From positions 5,160,737 to 5,224,736 of the forward strand of contig NC_066553.1 in the NCBI RefSeq assembly GCF_024679095.1: 64,000 nucleotides of DNA, written 5' to 3'. Below, piece after piece: positions 60,856-64,000 of the stretch; position 1 is the first letter of the stretch; the number at the start of each line of letters is the position of its first letter. The stretch is from Eriocheir sinensis. Its lineage: Eukaryota > Arthropoda > Malacostraca > Decapoda > Varunidae. Position numbers and translations under genes: made by a program. Below the pieces are notes generated by a model, which made no database searches, had not been told where the DNA came from, and saw only the letters and a list, made by a program, of their open reading frames with translations.

Positions 60856-61001
60856 GGTATCAGGACACCTCTCCTCCCGAAATTGACCTATATTTCGGCC
60901 GCTCCTCCAACTCTTTATAGGAGCAGTGAGTAGCGGGCTTTTTTTTCACATTTGTTACATTTTTTTATGCCCTTAAACTGACTCCTCTGCTGTAAAAAAA
61001 A
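60856..61001 (+). mobile_element. LINE-A 3' tail
   Basis: GGGTATCAGGACACCTCTCC, CCCGAAATTGACCTATATTT, AGTGAGTAGCGGGCTTTTTT and AAACTGACTCCTCTGCTGTA with a poly-A run, followed by GATAGATA repeat. Confidence 0.85.
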
Positions 61002-61004
61002 ATA

Positions 61005-61300
61005 GATTGATAGATAAATATATTAACAGATACATAAATGGATTGATAAATATAGGTGGAAGGGTAGACAGATTGATAGACACACTTACATAGATAGATA
61101 CGTAAACAATATTGATTACCTGATTAGTTAAAATGAATATGCAAAATAGTTAGTTAGATGATCAAGGTGATATATAAATGTACGAACGAAATTATGTATA
61201 TTAATGGAAATACAGACGGATCCTCAGTGAAAGAGATTAGACAGACGTAGACATTTAAACAAGAAATTAAGAAAGATAAACAGACACACAGATAGACACA
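61005..61300. repeat. Degenerate GATA repeat and AT-rich DNA
   Basis: Scattered GATA/GACA motifs with no longer unit and no gene. Confidence 0.6.
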
Positions 61301-61650
61301 CAGTTAAATAACACAGGAAAAAAAAAAAGACAGGAAGACAGGAAAAGAAGAAAGGGATGAAGAGAAGAAGATGAGTCAGGAAGCGAAGAATGAAAACGAA
61401 TTATAGGAGAAATAAATATAACAGAGAAAGTAATGGCAAGGGAAATTGTTCTATATTTGGAAGAAAAGAAAATTTGAAACACCAAGAAAGAAAAGAAATA
61501 TAATGAAGACAAAGAAAAGAGTAAAAGTATGGTTTAATTATAATGTTTTTTTGTCAATCTCTGATCAGACGCTTTCCGGGCGATTGTGTCTGTTTGCGGC
61601 GCGCTCACCACCTTCAAACGGCGGCCAATTAAGTGTGTGTTACCCCTCAT

Positions 61651-62070
<420 letters not shown>

Positions 62071-62224
62071 GAAGAGGAAGGTTCAGATTTAAAGAAAGGA
62101 ACAGGAAGAAAAAGAAGCAAAAAATGATAAAAATAGAGATGTACAAAAAATAGAAAAGAAAAAAAGTAAATCGAAACTGGCCAGGTAAAAAAAAGGTGAG
62201 GCGGGCAAAGGTATGCACAGGTGA

Positions 62225-62474
62225 AAGGAAAGGAGGAGGAGGAGGAGGAGGAGGAGGAGGAGGAGGAACGTCAGGCAGGCAATGAAAGAAAGTTGGATGG
62301 AGAAAAAAACACGGAAGGGAGGGAGGGGGAGAGGGAAGGAAGGAGGGAGGGAGAGACGGAGGGAATGAAATAAGGAAGTGAGAGACGGAGGGAATGAAGG
62401 AAGGAAGTGAGGGAAAAAGGAGACCAACATGAAGGCAGGAGAAAGAAAGGATAAGAAAGGAAACACAAAAAGAG

Positions 62475-62551
<77 letters not shown>

Positions 62552-62670
62552 CGGGAGAAGAAGGAGCGACAGGGGCATAGAAGATAGGGTAAGGAAGGAA
62601 GGGAGGGAGGGAGGAGGAAGAGGAAGGGGGACAGTGAAGGGAGAGGGGAAAGGAGAGTCAGTCCACTTTA

Positions 62671-62705
<35 letters not shown>

Positions 62706-62773
62706 CCCCCCTTCCTGCCCGTGTGTTCGTGTTCTATCTCGCGAAGAAAGAGTATTTTGTGCTTGTTGACAGC

Positions 62774-62813
<40 letters not shown>

Positions 62814-62830
62814 TTAGACATAAAGAAACA
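62225..62830. repeat. (GGA)n, (GA)34, (CT)n, (GT)n
   Basis: GGA run 62232-62266, a ~37-bp duplicated GAGAGACGGAGGGAATGAA segment at 62352 and 62381, GA run 62479-62547, CT run 62679-62702 and GT run 62777-62812. Confidence 0.93.
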
Positions 62831-63185
62831 GCTAAGCAGACGGAAGTGAGATTGAGAATAAGGGAATAAGGACAGAAAGGAAGAGGAAAAAGATGTGTGT
62901 AAGGAGAAGGAGGAGGAGGAGAAGGAGGAGGGGGAAAAGAAGAAGAAGGAGGGGGAGGAGGAGGAAGAGGAGAGGTATAATGAAAATGGAAGATAGAAGA
63001 CGTTTAAAAAAAAAGGAAAAGAATGAAGCAAGGAGGAAGAAGAAGGTAAGATAAATTAAAGGAAGAAAATAGAATATGAAGATGAATGTTTAGGGAAAGG
63101 AGAGAAAAGAGAAAAATAAGAGAAGGATGAAGAGAAAGAGAAAGGGGAATGGAGGAAAAAGAAAAGGGTGAAAGCTTACTAAATG

Positions 63186-63304
<119 letters not shown>

Positions 63305-63936
63305 CAGGGTAGTGAAATGGAGGGATTAGGAGAACGACAGAAAGTGTGAGAGAGAGAGAGAGAGAGAGGGGGAGATATCGGAGAGAAGGGAGAGGGAGAG
63401 AAAGGAAGTGAGAGAAGGAAGGGGAGAGGATTGGAGGGACTGAGTAAACAAGGAATCGAAGGAGAGGGAGAGAAGGGAGAGAAAAATAAGGGGAAAGAGG
63501 GGAATAAGGGAGAGAGGGGAAAAGGGAGTATATGAGGGAGATGAAAGGGAGAGATGAGGAGAGCTTAGGAGGAAGGGAGGGAGAGGGGAGAAGAGGAATG
63601 GAGAGCAAAGGAGAGAAAAGGGAAAGAAATGAGAGGAGAGGAAACTAAAAAAGAATGAAAGGAAAGGAAAGGAGAGGATAGGAGAGGAGAGAAGAGAAAT
63701 GAAAAGGAAAGGAGATGAAAGAAAAAAGTAAAAAAAAGAGTAAAAGGAGAATGAAGAAAATTAAAGATAGGAAGGAAAGTGAAGGAAAGAAGATGAGCAT
63801 GCAGGAAAGAAGAAGAAGAAAAAGAAAGAATGGAAGCATTTTGAGAAGAGAAGAGAGGAGAGGAAGAAGGAAGAGCAGAACAGGAGGAATTTAGAGTTCA
63901 GAATTCAGAATATATATCCATTTTTACAACGATTAT

Positions 63937-64000
63937 TCTTTACATTTTTTTTTTTACAACAAAGGAGACAGAAGGGCACACAACAAAGAAAACAATAATA
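63937..64000 (-). mobile_element. LINE-A 3' tail, cut by window end
   Basis: TTTTTTTTTTACAACAAAGG and AGACAGAAGGGCACACAAC are the reverse complement of the family's 3' terminus; the rest lies beyond the window. Confidence 0.75.

Overview
The window reads as nuclear DNA of an arthropod, most likely a decapod crustacean and possibly a crab. The evidence is an interstitial run of TTAGG-type telomeric repeats (8648-8707), several tRNA-derived SINE families, three lineages of non-LTR retrotransposon present only as 3' ends, and an extreme load of GA/CT microsatellite. By hand count there are about 45 long GA or CT tracts totalling roughly 3.5 kb, besides GT, GGA/CCT, ATT, TAC and tetranucleotide tracts. 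Species-level assignment is inference only.

Only one convincing protein-coding region is present. It is a 3.1-kb GC-rich open frame at 51910-55011 encoding the 3' part of a polycystin-1-like membrane protein: end of a REJ-type ectodomain, GAIN-like region, GPS-like motif, membrane span, PLAT domain and four more spans. It stops where the polycystin channel-homology region would normally begin and ends in a short Cys/His tail. The frame probably continues 5' across an intron, and one candidate upstream exon is proposed at 51426-51613. Nearly every other long open frame is translated microsatellite or minisatellite (poly-Leu-Ser, poly-Arg-Glu and similar).

Layout. 1-7200: purine or pyrimidine microsatellite domains interrupted by a compact CCAAT/CRE module at 4326-4500 and a SINE. 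7200-17200: mobile-element-rich, with four SINE types, a nested TTAA-flanked MITE carrying telomeric repeats, a LINE with readable reverse transcriptase, a 1.36-kb 23-bp minisatellite, a 74-bp array and a LINE split by one arm of a foldback. 17200-24200: polypyrimidine DNA, a GTAC-rich MITE, a nuclear-receptor half-site cluster, and a 291-bp tandem array struck three times by LINE 3' tails. 24200-33400: a CR1-like LINE end, GA/GGA purine domains, two SINE copies and a 60-bp minisatellite. 33400-48000: very long polypyrimidine/T-rich domains with a GA-CT hairpin at 43682-44015. 48050-50080: a 19-bp minisatellite. 50300-55700: the polycystin-1-like locus. 55700-64000: purine-rich microsatellite DNA ending in another LINE tail.

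There is no operon-like gene cooperation to describe. The biology lies in the truncated polycystin-1-like gene, a few regulatory-looking islands, and the strongly nested repeat history.
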